A stretch of 64,000 nt of DNA, taken from the NCBI GenBank assembly GCA_963804825.1, contig CAWDRV010000005.1, positions 1 to 64,000 of the forward strand, given 5' to 3'. Numbering within the stretch: the first letter of the stretch is position 1; every line of letters begins with the position of its first letter. Below are positions 54,762 to 63,763 of the stretch, one piece after another. Below the pieces are notes generated by a model, which did not search any database, had not been told where the DNA came from, and saw nothing but the letters and a program-made list of their open reading frames with translations. Made by a program: the position numbers and the translations under genes. This stretch comes from JBKQVT01 sp963804825 (GTDB lineage: Bacteria > Planctomycetota > Planctomycetia > Pirellulales > Thermoguttaceae).

Positions 54762-55001
54762 TCAAATCGCCGCGTCTTGGATCACGAGCCGATGTTTGGC
54801 CGTGGGCCACGGCAGGTTGAGTTTTTGGAGGCTCTCCAAATGCAAATCGAGGGCCTCGCAGGCGTTGGCAAAGGCCTCGGCCAAGGTGTCGCCGCTCGTG
54901 ATGATCTCCGGCACGTCGGGAAAATCGACCGTGTACGCCGGTTCTTTCGGCTCGTAGCTGATGGTAAACATGTACCCGCGATATTCGTGGCTCGTCATCA
55001 T
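54762..55001 (-). CDS. hicB: HicB-type antitoxin
   Basis: 79 residues. A HicB-like partial RNase-H fold: YRGYMFTISYEPKEPAYTVD, FPDVPEIITSGDTLAEAFAN, then a helix ending with LHLESLQKL. No DNA-binding ribbon is evident at the C-terminus, so it belongs to the short HicB form. It overlaps hicA by 4 bp and follows it in the transcript. Confidence 0.85.
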   Translation of the reverse strand: MMTSHEYRGYMFTISYEPKEPAYTVDFPDVPEIITSGDTLAEAFANACEALDLHLESLQKLNLPWPTAKHRLVIQDAAI

Positions 55002-55234
55002 AGATCGAGAACCTCCAGGAGCTTGCGAATGTCAGCCGGATGGCAGGTCTTTCGATGTCCGTGCGGACATACCAAGGTCAAGACCCGACCACCGGCCCGA
55101 TGGTAGGTGCAATGGCTGCCACGCCGATTGAAGAGCACGAAGCCTTCATGCCGCAACAAAGCGTCCACCTCGCCAAAGCGGATGCCGCTCGGCGTGGTTC
55201 GCATCTTTTGCAGCAACTTGTCACGTCGGGTCAT
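54998..55234 (-). CDS. hicA: HicA-type mRNA interferase toxin
   Basis: 78 residues with the dsRBD-like HicA fold: IRFGEVDALLRHEGFVLFNR, catalytic His in RRGSHCTYHR, and a C-terminal helix DIRKLLEVLDL. The toxin cleaves mRNA and is held in check by the overlapping hicB product. Gene order toxin-antitoxin is usual for HicAB. Confidence 0.88.
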   Translation of the reverse strand: MTRRDKLLQKMRTTPSGIRFGEVDALLRHEGFVLFNRRGSHCTYHRAGGRVLTLVCPHGHRKTCHPADIRKLLEVLDL

Positions 55235-55373
55235 GGGTCGTCCCCACTATTCTACACCGTGCCGCGACCTGCCGGAATGGTTTCTGTGACGACTAACACT
55301 GGAGAATGGTGCCATTCCATACTTTATGGTTATTCTTGCCGAAGAGTTGCTCAGAAACACACCGAGAATACGC

Positions 55374-55379
55374 TATACT
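55374..55379 (+). promoter_or_regulatory. Candidate -10 box for the PduS-like gene
   Basis: TATACT, 66 nt upstream of the ATG at 55445. No convincing -35 box is seen. Confidence 0.35.
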
Positions 55380-55444
55380 AGGAGGGACCTTCGCAGGTGC
55401 CTCCCCGAAAATCTATCGGTGGGCGACGCTCACCTTGCCGATTC

Positions 55445-56773
55445 ATGCCCAAGATCACGGTCCAGGACGTTGCCGAGGCGGGAGTGGTGGGGGCCGGCGG
55501 CGCCGGTTTTCCCACCCATGTGAAATTGGCCGCGCGGGCCGACACCCTCCTGCTCAATGCCGCCGAATGCGAGCCCCTGCTCCACAAGGATAAGGAGGTC
55601 CTGCGCGAGTGCGTCGACGGCGTGATCGAGGGCATGGCCGCGGCCGCGGCGCTGGTCGGCGCGGGCCGGTCCGTGGTCGGCATCAAGGTGAAATATGACG
55701 AGGTGATCGCCCTGCTGCGGTCGAAACTTCCGTCCGGCATGGAGGTGGCCCCCTTGGAAGACGCCTATCCGGCCGGCGACGAGTTCATTCTCGTCCACGA
55801 CGTGCTGGGCCGCGTGGTCCCGCCCGGCGAAATCCCCCTGGCCGTGGGCGCGGTCGTGCTCAACGTCGAGACGGCGCTGAACGTCGCGGCGTCCGGCGGG
55901 CGGCCGGTGACGGAGAAATATCTTTCCATCGCCGGGGCGGTGGCCGAGCCGGTGACGCTGCGGGTGCCGCTGGGCGTCACCTTGGCCGAGTGCGTCGCGG
56001 CGGCCGGCGGGGCGACAGTCTCCGACGCGAATTACATGGTCGGCGGCGTGATGATGGGCAGCCTCGAGGACGACCACGACGCCCTGGTCGATAAGACGAC
56101 CGGCGGCGTCATCGTGCTGCCCGACGAGCACGTGATCGTTCGCCGTCGGCGGCAGGATTGGCAACAGATCGTCAGGATCGGCCGAAGCGCCTGCGACCAG
56201 TGCAGTTTTTGCACGGAGTTGTGTCCCCGCTGGCTGCTGGGCCATCCGATCGAGCCGCATCGGGCGATGCGGAGCCTGGGATTCAACCTGGTGGGCGAGT
56301 CGAACGTCGTCGGCACGGCGTTTTGCTGCGAGTGCAATTTGTGCAGCCTCTATGCCTGCCCGGAAGACCTCGATCCGAAAAACGTCTGCACGCAGAACAA
56401 GCGGCGCCTGGCGGCCGAGAAGCGGCGATGGGCGAACCCGCCGTTCCATCCGGAGCGGCCGGGCCTGCACCTGGCCAACCGCAAGGCGCCGATGGGTCGA
56501 TTGTTCAACAAGCTGGGGCTGAGGCAGTTTCGCAACGTCGGCCCGTTGCGCGGCGAGTTGTTGCCGGCCGCCAAGGTGGGGATCAAGTTGAAACAGCACA
56601 TCGGCGCGGCCTGCGAGCCGGTGGTCCAGCCCGGCCAGCGCGTGAGCAAGGGGCAAGCGGTCGGCCGGCCGCCGACGGCCGATGGCAAGCCCGCCCTGGG
56701 CGCGCCGGTCCACGCCTCGATCGACGGCACGGTGACGGCCGTCCGCGATGGAATCGTCTGGATCCAGCAGTAA
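55445..56773 (+). CDS. PduS-like microcompartment Fe-S / flavin reductase
   Basis: 442 residues. The N-terminal RnfC-type NADH/FMN domain has VVGAGGAGFPTHVKLA, LLLNAAECEPLLHKDKEVLR and VGIKVKYDEVIALL. A SLBB-type domain follows (LSIAGAVAEPVTLRVPLGVT). Two four-cysteine clusters lie at about 265-320 (CDQCSFCTELCP and CCECNLCSLYACP), each able to hold a 4Fe-4S centre. PduS proteins recycle cofactors inside bacterial microcompartments and dock on the shell protein PduT, whose homolog is the next gene. ATG 55445. Confidence 0.88.
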   Translation: MPKITVQDVAEAGVVGAGGAGFPTHVKLAARADTLLLNAAECEPLLHKDKEVLRECVDGVIEGMAAAAALVGAGRSVVGIKVKYDEVIALLRSKLPSGMEVAPLEDAYPAGDEFILVHDVLGRVVPPGEIPLAVGAVVLNVETALNVAASGGRPVTEKYLSIAGAVAEPVTLRVPLGVTLAECVAAAGGATVSDANYMVGGVMMGSLEDDHDALVDKTTGGVIVLPDEHVIVRRRRQDWQQIVRIGRSACDQCSFCTELCPRWLLGHPIEPHRAMRSLGFNLVGESNVVGTAFCCECNLCSLYACPEDLDPKNVCTQNKRRLAAEKRRWANPPFHPERPGLHLANRKAPMGRLFNKLGLRQFRNVGPLRGELLPAAKVGIKLKQHIGAACEPVVQPGQRVSKGQAVGRPPTADGKPALGAPVHASIDGTVTAVRDGIVWIQQ

Positions 56774-56862
56774 GGAATCGTGCAAAACTAACTGAGGGTA
56801 TCCTGGAATTGGAGGTAAGAAAACGGGCTTCTTGGCATCGTCACCGCGAGAAATCTTTCACG

Positions 56863-56992
56863 CAAAGGCGCAAGGCGCAAGGGCGCTAAGAAAGAGGAAA
56901 TGATTGGTGAATCGACACCGTGGGGCAATCCAATTTATTCCCTTTTTTCCCGAACCTTTGCGCCTTTGCGTCTCGGCGCCTTTGCGTGGAAT
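56863..56992. repeat. Inverted repeat of the TTTGCGCC family
   Basis: CACGCAAAGGCGCAAGGCGC pairs with CGCCTTTGCGTCTCGGCGCC and TTTGCGTGG. It fills most of the 316 bp between the PduS-like and PduT-like genes; no gene lies there. The two genes may still be cotranscribed. Confidence 0.65.
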
Positions 56993-57089
56993 GCTCCGGC
57001 CCAAAAACTATTCGATAGCCGTGGTGGTCATTGGTGTTGCGTCAACGTAATTTTCGGACACGCTCAGTAAACCCGAGGGAGAATCGCTC

Positions 57090-57650
57090 ATGCCATTTCC
57101 AAAATCCATCGGCGCGATCGAGCTATCCAGCCTCGGACTGGGCTACCGCATCGAAGACGACATGCTGAAGGCCGCCTCGGTCGAGTTGCTGATTGCGCGG
57201 ACGATCTGCTCGGGCAAGTATTTCATCGTGGTCGGCGGGTCGGTCAGCGACGTTGAGACGGCCGTCGAGGCGGGGCTGGCGGGGGCGGGCGAGGCCATCA
57301 TCGATCACCTCGTCCTGCCGAACGTCCATCCGACGGTCTTCCCGGCGCTGGGCCAGTCGATCGCGTTGGGACCGGAGGAGATCGGGGCATTGGGAGTGAT
57401 CGAGACGTTCAGCGGGGTGAGCGTGCTGGCCGCGGCCGACGCCGCCGCCAAGGCGGCCCGGATCACGCTGTTCCGCATCCATGTGGCGATGGCCCTGGGC
57501 GGCAAGGGGCTTTGCCTGATGACGGGCCTGGTGGGCGACGTTCGCGCCGGGGTGCAAGCCGCCGCGGCCGAGGTCCGCGAGCGCGGCCTGTTGGTCTCGG
57601 AGATCGTCATCCCGCGCCCCAGCCGCGAACTATTCGGCGATTATCTATGA
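57090..57650 (+). CDS. PduT-like trimeric microcompartment shell protein (BMC-T)
   Basis: 186 residues with two tandem BMC domains (about 6-90 and 97-180): AIELSSLGLGYRIEDDMLKA and GVIETFSGVSVLAAADAAAK start the two halves. The first domain has TICSGKYFIVVGG, matching the TICPGKF loop of PduT whose Cys holds a 4Fe-4S cluster at the trimer pore. The C-terminal VSEIVIPRPSREL also matches PduT. It would be the conduit for electrons between the PduS-like protein inside and the cytoplasm. No other shell gene is in the window. Confidence 0.92.
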   Translation: MPFPKSIGAIELSSLGLGYRIEDDMLKAASVELLIARTICSGKYFIVVGGSVSDVETAVEAGLAGAGEAIIDHLVLPNVHPTVFPALGQSIALGPEEIGALGVIETFSGVSVLAAADAAAKAARITLFRIHVAMALGGKGLCLMTGLVGDVRAGVQAAAAEVRERGLLVSEIVIPRPSRELFGDYL

Positions 57651-59380
57651 ATGCCCCGGGAAGTCGGGCTGCCGGCAACGGACACGTCGCTCGGCACGAA
57701 CTCATAGACCTCGACCTGGTCCACGGCGATGAGATCCTTGTTGACCCAGAACGAGATCGGATACGCCTCCTGGCGAACGAGTTGAATCCGCTGGCTCGAT
57801 TGCATCGACGCGAGCCACCGGCGAAATTCCGCCTCGTCGCTCTCCGTGGTCGCCGTCGGCCTGAAGCGGACGCAGCGGAGCGGATGGGTCGCGGTAATGC
57901 GATTGCGCCAGGCCACCGGCTCTTCCGCCGCCCAGGACCGCCGCCAGTAAATCCGCTGATTGCAGAAGTAGATCGAAGCCAGGTCGTCGCCTCCTGCCGG
58001 GTCGTTGCCTTCCGGAGGAGAATAGAAACACTGGTGCAAGTCGTTTTGCAGGCAGACCAATTCGGCGTTGAACGACTTCTCGGGCCAGAACCAGCGGGCG
58101 AAGTCACGGTCGCGCAGGAAGCACTTGTCCTTGTAGGGTTTTAGGAAGTCGCGGACCGAGGTGCCCGCCGCGATGGCGACCAGCAGGGCCAGCGCGACCG
58201 TGACCGGCGCGGCAATGGACCAGCGCCGGCTGCGGAGCCGCGACAGGATGGCCGCCCCGCCCAGGCCGACCAGCAGGCAGAACACCGAGCCCAGGTAGAG
58301 GAAGAACCGTTCGTGATTGCCGTAAGGATAGGCGTGCATCGCGGCGGCGGCGAAGTGCAGCGCCAGCGGGACGCTGAACAGGGCGGCCAGGGCGAATCGG
58401 CGGCGGCGGATCAACAGGACCAGGGCCGTCACGCAGCAGATCGTCGTCAACAGGCTGGCGCCGTGCTTTTCGCCGATCGGATAGGGGATCGTCTCGCCGG
58501 TGTGGTTGACCCACAGGAAGACGGCCAATTCTCGGGGCGAGGTCAGCGGCGGGAAGGCGCTGGCGAAATTCGCCCGTTGATGCGGTCCCGAAACGTGCAT
58601 CTGGTGGACGGCGCAGCCGCCGAAACTGACGGCCAGACCGCCGCAGAGGGCCGCGTTGAGGACGATCCAACGCACCCAGTCCCGCCGCGAGGTGCGTTTC
58701 CAAAGCACGAAGGCCATCGTGAGGCTGATTCCGCCGGCGACGAAGACCGCCGGATACGACAGCAGCACGGCCAGCGGCATGGCCAGGATCAACGCCCACC
58801 ACCACCGGGCCTCGCGCGGACGCCGCAGCCACTCGACCGCGAGCGTCAACAGCGCCAACGTCACGAACATGTCGCCGCCGTAGGGTTTGGCCTCGGCCGA
58901 GTAGCGGACCAACGGATACGCGACGGCGAAGACGCCGACGGCCAGCAGGAACGCGATTCCCCGCAACAGCCGGCCGGCAAGGTGGCGAAACACGAACAGG
59001 CTGCCGATCCCGCACAGCAGGGAGTAGAATCGCAAGGAATACTCGGAGAATCCGAAGGCGAGGATCAACGTCTTCTGCACCCACAAGTACAACAGCGGCG
59101 CGATCTGAATGAAGTTCAGCGGACGGAGCAGATCGAGATAGCCGCGATCGAGGTAGTTGCAGGTCAGGTAGGATTCGTCGGGCCAAAGCGGGAAACAGAG
59201 CAAGTATCGGATCAGCCGAACGACGACGCCGAGCAGGAGGAAGGCCCAGGCGAGCTGCGCGATCCGTCGCGGCGTCAGGCACTCCGCGGCGGCGGGAAAG
59301 GGATCCAGGCGTGGAAAATCCTCGCCGTCTGCATCGGGCGACCTCGCAGCCGCCGGATTGACTGTTCGCTCCTCCTGCAT
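57641..59380 (-). CDS. GT39-type integral membrane glycosyltransferase
   Basis: 579 residues. About ten transmembrane helices lie within 50-440 (IAQLAWAFLLLGVVVRLIRY first). The first outer loop holds WPDESYLTC, with the acidic pair characteristic of ArnT/PMT-type enzymes that use polyprenyl-phosphate sugars. The C-terminal 140 residues are soluble and lie outside. The donor and acceptor are unknown. ATG 59380 is chosen; ATG 59410 is possible. The 3' end overlaps the end of the PduT-like gene by 10 bp on the opposite strand. Confidence 0.82.
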   Translation of the reverse strand: MQEERTVNPAAARSPDADGEDFPRLDPFPAAAECLTPRRIAQLAWAFLLLGVVVRLIRYLLCFPLWPDESYLTCNYLDRGYLDLLRPLNFIQIAPLLYLWVQKTLILAFGFSEYSLRFYSLLCGIGSLFVFRHLAGRLLRGIAFLLAVGVFAVAYPLVRYSAEAKPYGGDMFVTLALLTLAVEWLRRPREARWWWALILAMPLAVLLSYPAVFVAGGISLTMAFVLWKRTSRRDWVRWIVLNAALCGGLAVSFGGCAVHQMHVSGPHQRANFASAFPPLTSPRELAVFLWVNHTGETIPYPIGEKHGASLLTTICCVTALVLLIRRRRFALAALFSVPLALHFAAAAMHAYPYGNHERFFLYLGSVFCLLVGLGGAAILSRLRSRRWSIAAPVTVALALLVAIAAGTSVRDFLKPYKDKCFLRDRDFARWFWPEKSFNAELVCLQNDLHQCFYSPPEGNDPAGGDDLASIYFCNQRIYWRRSWAAEEPVAWRNRITATHPLRCVRFRPTATTESDEAEFRRWLASMQSSQRIQLVRQEAYPISFWVNKDLIAVDQVEVYEFVPSDVSVAGSPTSRGIHR

Positions 59381-59473
59381 CGCCCGACGCCTCCGTGCGA
59401 AAATGGGCAATTGGACGCTGACGGAGGTTACCCATTTCGGCCAAATCGGTCAAGATGAAATGACGACACGGAA

Positions 59474-59573
59474 AAGCCCACAGTCCCGCCCGTTGCAACG
59501 GGTGGGCTTGGGTTGTTGATGCCGGGTTTTTCTGAGCGAAGAAAAGCCCACCCATTGCAATGGGTGGGAATTG
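59474..59573. repeat. Two palindromic units between glycosyltransferase and rhamnosidase
   Basis: CCCGCCCGTTGCAACGGGTG with flanking AGCCCACAG/GGGCTT, and AGCCCACCCATTGCAATGGG with TGGG, are related palindromes. They end the rhamnosidase transcript or belong to the dispersed repeats. Confidence 0.65.
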
Positions 59574-59607
59574 TTTGCGCCGGCCCGGGGTTTTTTCGGA
59601 GATCGCC

Positions 59608-62600
59608 TTAATGGGGCTTGACCGCGTCGCGGGCTTGGAAATGGTAGCTTCCCGAGCCGACCTCGATGATAGCGGCCGCTTCACCCGGTGGCGTAAGGAA
59701 GCCGCGCAACTTAGGGCCGTCGGCTTCCTGCAGCGGCTTGCCGGATTCGGTCAACGGTTGACGCGTTGCGGAGCCGTTCGCGCCGCCGCCGAACCCGCCC
59801 GCAAGCACCGGCTTGCCGGATTCGGTCAGCGATTGACCCCTGCGGACCGGCAGATAGACCGTGGCCGTCGCGTTGACGGGAACGGTCACGTCGAGCGTGA
59901 ACGTGTGGTCGCTCTTGAGCGTCCATGCGACGGCGATCGGTCCGCGGATGGAACGGAGGCTCGCCCGGGCCCAGGTCAGGCCGCCGCCGGGCCGCGGATG
60001 GATGAGGATGTTCCGGAAGCCCGGCCGGGCACCATGCGCAGCATGGTCGGGGTCGAGTTCGATGCCGGCCACCGCGCCGAAGAGCCATTGGCCGCAGGAG
60101 CCCAGCGAGTAGTGATTGAAGGAGTTCATGCCCGGGTCTTGGAATCCGTGTTCCGGCGTCCAACCGTCCCAGCGTTCCCAGATCGTGGTGGCGCCGTGCT
60201 TGACGGAGAACAGCCACGAGGGGAAGGTGTCCTGCATGAGCAGGCGATAGGCGGTGTCGGTCTTGCCCGCCTTGGTGAGCACGGGCAGCAAGTGGCTGAC
60301 GCCGACGAATCCGGTGGAGAGGTGCCAGCCCTTGGCCTTGATGTCGTCTTCGAGGTATTGGGCGGCCTTGAGCCGCAGCTTCTCGGGCAGCAGGTCGAAC
60401 CGCAGGGCCATGACGTAACAGCATTGGGTATTGCCCTGGATGCGGCCGTCGGCAGCCACGTAACGCTTGTTGAACGCGGCCTTGATGTCCTGGAACAGTT
60501 GCTCGTACTTGGCCGCCTCCTCGCGCTTGCCCAAGGCCGCGTACGACCTGGCCAGCAATCCGGTGGAATAGGCGAAGAACGCGGTGCCGATCACGTCCTT
60601 GGGCGTGTCGGCGCCGATGGAAAGCCAGTCGCCGTAGTCGTTGCCCCGGTCCTTGTCGCGGATCAGACCGGTGCTGTGCGCGCGGCACCACTCGACCCAG
60701 CGGGTCATCGCCGGCAGGTGCCGTTCCAGGATCCGCGTGTCGCCGTAGACCTGGTAGATGGTCCAGGGACAGATGACGCCGGCGTCGGCCCAGGCCGGCA
60801 CGCAAGCACCACACGCCGGGTTGGGCGAAACGTCGGTGAAGCAGCCGCCGGGCAACTGGGCGTCATCGACATCGACCAGCCACTTGGTGAAGAACGCGGC
60901 CACGTCGGCGTTGTCCGTGGCGGTGCGGATGAACACCTCCGCGTCGCCCATCCAGCCCATCCGCTCGTCGCGCTGCGGGCAGTCGGTGGGCACACTAAGA
61001 TAATTGCCCCGCTGCCCCCATTGGATGTTCGACTGAAGCTGGTTGATCCGCGGATCGGAGCAGGCGAACTCGCCGGCCCGCGGCGTGTCGGAGCCGATCA
61101 CAATGCCGGTCACGGCGTCGGCGGAGGGCTTTTCCGGCAGGCCGCTGAGTTCCACGTAACGGAATCCGTGGAAGGTGAACCGCGGCTGCCAGACTTCGCT
61201 GCCGCCGCCCTTGCAGATGTACGTGTCGATGGAAGGGGCGCCGCGGAGGTTGGCCGTATAGAGCGTGCCGTCGGGATTGAGCATTTCGCCGTGCCGAAGG
61301 GTGATTTTCGTGCCGGCCGGGGCCGCGACCTTCAGCCGCACCACGCCCACCATGTTCTGGCCGAGATCGAAGATCCAGCAGCCGGGCGTCGGCTGGCGGA
61401 TCGTCTTGGGATGAAGTTCGCCCGTCACGCGGACCGGCTCCATAACCTGGCCGTCCAGCGGACGCGGCGACTCGCGGCGGACCGTGGCGGCCTGCCACGC
61501 GGCGTCGTCCAATCCCGGCTCGTCCCAGCCGGGAATTTCCAGCCGTGCGTCGTACGATTCGCCCAGCATGAAGTCGGACGACACGACCGGGCTGGAATGG
61601 ACCCGCCAGGTCTGGTCGGTCACGATGCGCTGGACGCTGCCGTCGTCGTAGGTCACTTCCAGTTGGGCCAACAGGGCCGGATGCTTGCCCCAAGCTTGGC
61701 TGGCTCCGTTGCCGATGTAGCCGCAGTACCAGCCGTTGGCCAGCAGGGCCGCGACGGCGTTGTCGCCGGGTTTCAACAGCCCGGTGACATCGTAGACCTG
61801 GTAGCGGACCCGCTTGCCGTAGTCGGTCCAGTCGGGGGCCAGCACGTGGTCGCCGACGCGGCGGCCGTTGATGCGCAGCTCGTAGAGCCCCAGGGCGGTG
61901 GCGTACAATCGCGCCTTGACGATGGGCCGCTCGGCGAGGTTCACCGCTTTGCGCAGCATCGGTACGGGTCCCCCCGTTCTGCTAGCCCTGCTTCCCCACA
62001 CTCCTTGCCCGAACGGCACGAGCTCGAGGGCGGGCTTCCATGAAGCGTCGTCGAAGCCGGTGGCGGTCCAACCCTCGGCGGCCTGCTTGGCGGACTTCCA
62101 TTGCCGGTCGGTCGTGAGCACTTGCGGCCGCTGGCCCAGGACCTGGAGCACCAGCTTGGCGCAGACGCCCGCGGCGCCCTGCTTGTTCGTGGCCTTCACC
62201 GCCAACACGTTGTCGCCGGAAGTGAGCAAGTTCGCCAGATCGTATCGCTTCGACGTGAACCAACCGTCCGGATCGTCCACCGTGGCCGCTTTCTTGCCGT
62301 TGACGAAGAGGATGAAATTGTCGTCGACGGAAATGATCAGCCGGGCGTGCTGCAATTTCGCGCCCGCCGGGACGGTGACGTGCCGGCGAAAGAACCGATC
62401 GCCGACCGGCGCCTCGACCTTGGGATCCATGCCCGGCTCGGGGAACCAAATCCACGTGGCGCCGCTGAGCGTCTCGGAATCGGGCATGGGAGGGAGCTTC
62501 AAATCGGCCGCGATCCACCGGGCCGTCCAGTCGTCGGGCCGGAGCAGGCCCATTTCCCACCGGGCCGGTTGGCTCCAGTCGCTCGGCTGGCCGTCGCGGT

Positions 62601-62946
62601 CCCACGCCCGGACCTTCCAAAAACACGCCTGGCGCGAACCCAACGGCTTGCCGGCGTAGACCACCTGCGCCGTCGCGTCGGAAGCCACGCGGTCGCTGTC
62701 CCAGAGGTCGCCCTGTTGCTGAGCGAGCCGCTCGGGCGACGAGGCCACCAGCACTTGATAGGCGGTTTGCCGCTGGCCGCGCTGGCCGGACCGGAGCGTC
62801 CAACTCAATCGCGGCGCCGCGGCGTCGATGCCCAGCGGGTCCGTGAGGTATTCGCACCGCAAGTCGGCGACTTGCATGGTCTCTCCGGCGAAAGATGTCG
62901 AACTGCCCAGGGCCAACAAGAACGTCGCGAGCCATGCGTGTCGCAT
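59608..62946 (-). CDS. GH78 alpha-L-rhamnosidase, exported
   Basis: 1112 residues with a signal peptide (AWLATFLLALGSSTSFAG). In order: an N-terminal fibronectin-like domain (LRCEYLTDPLGIDAAAPRLS), carbohydrate-binding beta domains, the Bac_rhamnosid domain (APDWTDYGKRVRYQVYDVTG), the catalytic alpha/alpha barrel with DCPQRDERMGWMGDAEVF (general acid) and ERWDGWTPEHG, and a C-terminal beta domain. The last 70 residues contain an odd duplicated phrase (SLTESGKP ... PLTESGKP, linked by a Gly-rich run), absent from the family. ATG 62946 has AAGGAG upstream. It releases rhamnose from polysaccharide or glycosides outside the cell. Confidence 0.92.
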   Translation of the reverse strand: MRHAWLATFLLALGSSTSFAGETMQVADLRCEYLTDPLGIDAAAPRLSWTLRSGQRGQRQTAYQVLVASSPERLAQQQGDLWDSDRVASDATAQVVYAGKPLGSRQACFWKVRAWDRDGQPSDWSQPARWEMGLLRPDDWTARWIAADLKLPPMPDSETLSGATWIWFPEPGMDPKVEAPVGDRFFRRHVTVPAGAKLQHARLIISVDDNFILFVNGKKAATVDDPDGWFTSKRYDLANLLTSGDNVLAVKATNKQGAAGVCAKLVLQVLGQRPQVLTTDRQWKSAKQAAEGWTATGFDDASWKPALELVPFGQGVWGSRASRTGGPVPMLRKAVNLAERPIVKARLYATALGLYELRINGRRVGDHVLAPDWTDYGKRVRYQVYDVTGLLKPGDNAVAALLANGWYCGYIGNGASQAWGKHPALLAQLEVTYDDGSVQRIVTDQTWRVHSSPVVSSDFMLGESYDARLEIPGWDEPGLDDAAWQAATVRRESPRPLDGQVMEPVRVTGELHPKTIRQPTPGCWIFDLGQNMVGVVRLKVAAPAGTKITLRHGEMLNPDGTLYTANLRGAPSIDTYICKGGGSEVWQPRFTFHGFRYVELSGLPEKPSADAVTGIVIGSDTPRAGEFACSDPRINQLQSNIQWGQRGNYLSVPTDCPQRDERMGWMGDAEVFIRTATDNADVAAFFTKWLVDVDDAQLPGGCFTDVSPNPACGACVPAWADAGVICPWTIYQVYGDTRILERHLPAMTRWVEWCRAHSTGLIRDKDRGNDYGDWLSIGADTPKDVIGTAFFAYSTGLLARSYAALGKREEAAKYEQLFQDIKAAFNKRYVAADGRIQGNTQCCYVMALRFDLLPEKLRLKAAQYLEDDIKAKGWHLSTGFVGVSHLLPVLTKAGKTDTAYRLLMQDTFPSWLFSVKHGATTIWERWDGWTPEHGFQDPGMNSFNHYSLGSCGQWLFGAVAGIELDPDHAAHGARPGFRNILIHPRPGGGLTWARASLRSIRGPIAVAWTLKSDHTFTLDVTVPVNATATVYLPVRRGQSLTESGKPVLAGGFGGGANGSATRQPLTESGKPLQEADGPKLRGFLTPPGEAAAIIEVGSGSYHFQARDAVKPH

Positions 62947-63141
62947 CACGGAAGCTCCTTGGATTTGGAGTGGCGGGGATGTCGCCATGACACGAGGTCA
63001 TGGACGCCAACCATCTTACCAAGAGGCTGCGGCGCTTGTCCAGCGGCCGAGAGGGTTCCGGTGGTGGGACAGTCCGTTCGGACGATTGTGGTCGTAGAGC
63101 GAAGGCCTCGCCCACCTTAAAGCCCACGATCATGTTCGAGG

Positions 63142-63402
63142 CTACTGGTAGGCTTCTTTGCGATGGGCGATCCGCACCACGTAGACGGTCTTCGCCCGCG
63201 CGTCGATTTGATAGACGATGCGATGGTCACCGGCCCTGAGCCGGAAGAAGCCCTTGAGCGGCCCGGTCAGCGGCTTGATGTTCCGATGTCGCGACGGATG
63301 GATTTCCAGCAACTCGAAGCTCCTGGCCAGTTTGCGGGCCAAGGACGCATCGGCGCGCGCATAGGCTTTCTCCGCTTTGGGCAAGAGGACGACCTTAAAC
63401 AT
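63142..63402 (-). CDS. RelE/ParE-type toxin
   Basis: 86 residues. FKVVLLPKAEKAYARADASL, LEIHPSRHRNIKPLTGPLKG, FFRLRAGDHRIVYQID, then VYVVRIAHRKEAY: the RelE strand-helix pattern with Arg in RLRAGDHRIVY. It probably cleaves mRNA on the ribosome or inhibits gyrase (ParE type); sequence alone does not decide. It overlaps the antitoxin gene by 8 bp. Confidence 0.88.
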   Translation of the reverse strand: MFKVVLLPKAEKAYARADASLARKLARSFELLEIHPSRHRNIKPLTGPLKGFFRLRAGDHRIVYQIDARAKTVYVVRIAHRKEAYQ

Positions 63403-63625
63403 CGTCGCGGACCTTTCGCCAATCCTTGTACCGCCCGCCCTTGACGTGCCTGGGCGCCTCCTGAACGTCCCGAAGCAACCCCGGCATCTTGAGCAACTCG
63501 GCCGTGGCATCCCGGCTGGCGGCGGTGTCGAGGTAGTCGAGGAACTCCGCGGCCACGCGCACCTTGTCGGGGGGGAGACCGTCCAGGCGTTCCTTGGCGT
63601 GCTTGCGCAACTCGGCGATGGTCAT
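63395..63625 (-). CDS. Antitoxin partner of the RelE-type toxin
   Basis: 76 residues: MTIAELRKHAKERLDGLPPD, KVRVAAEFLDYLDTAASRDA, TAELLKMPGLLRDVQEAPRH, then KGGRYKDWRKVRDDV. Helical with a charged tail that would wrap the toxin. ATG 63625; longer in-frame starts are unlikely. It precedes the toxin, as is usual for RelBE. Confidence 0.82.
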   Translation of the reverse strand: MTIAELRKHAKERLDGLPPDKVRVAAEFLDYLDTAASRDATAELLKMPGLLRDVQEAPRHVKGGRYKDWRKVRDDV

Positions 63626-63763
63626 GGATTGTCTCCGAACGAATCGTTGGCCCTCACGCGGATCGAGACATCCTCTATTATATACTCTAGCGCACAATTC
63701 AGGCAGGGCCAAAAAATTGGGCCATTACGTGGCGTTTTCAGGCTCGCGCGGCGGGCCCGACGC

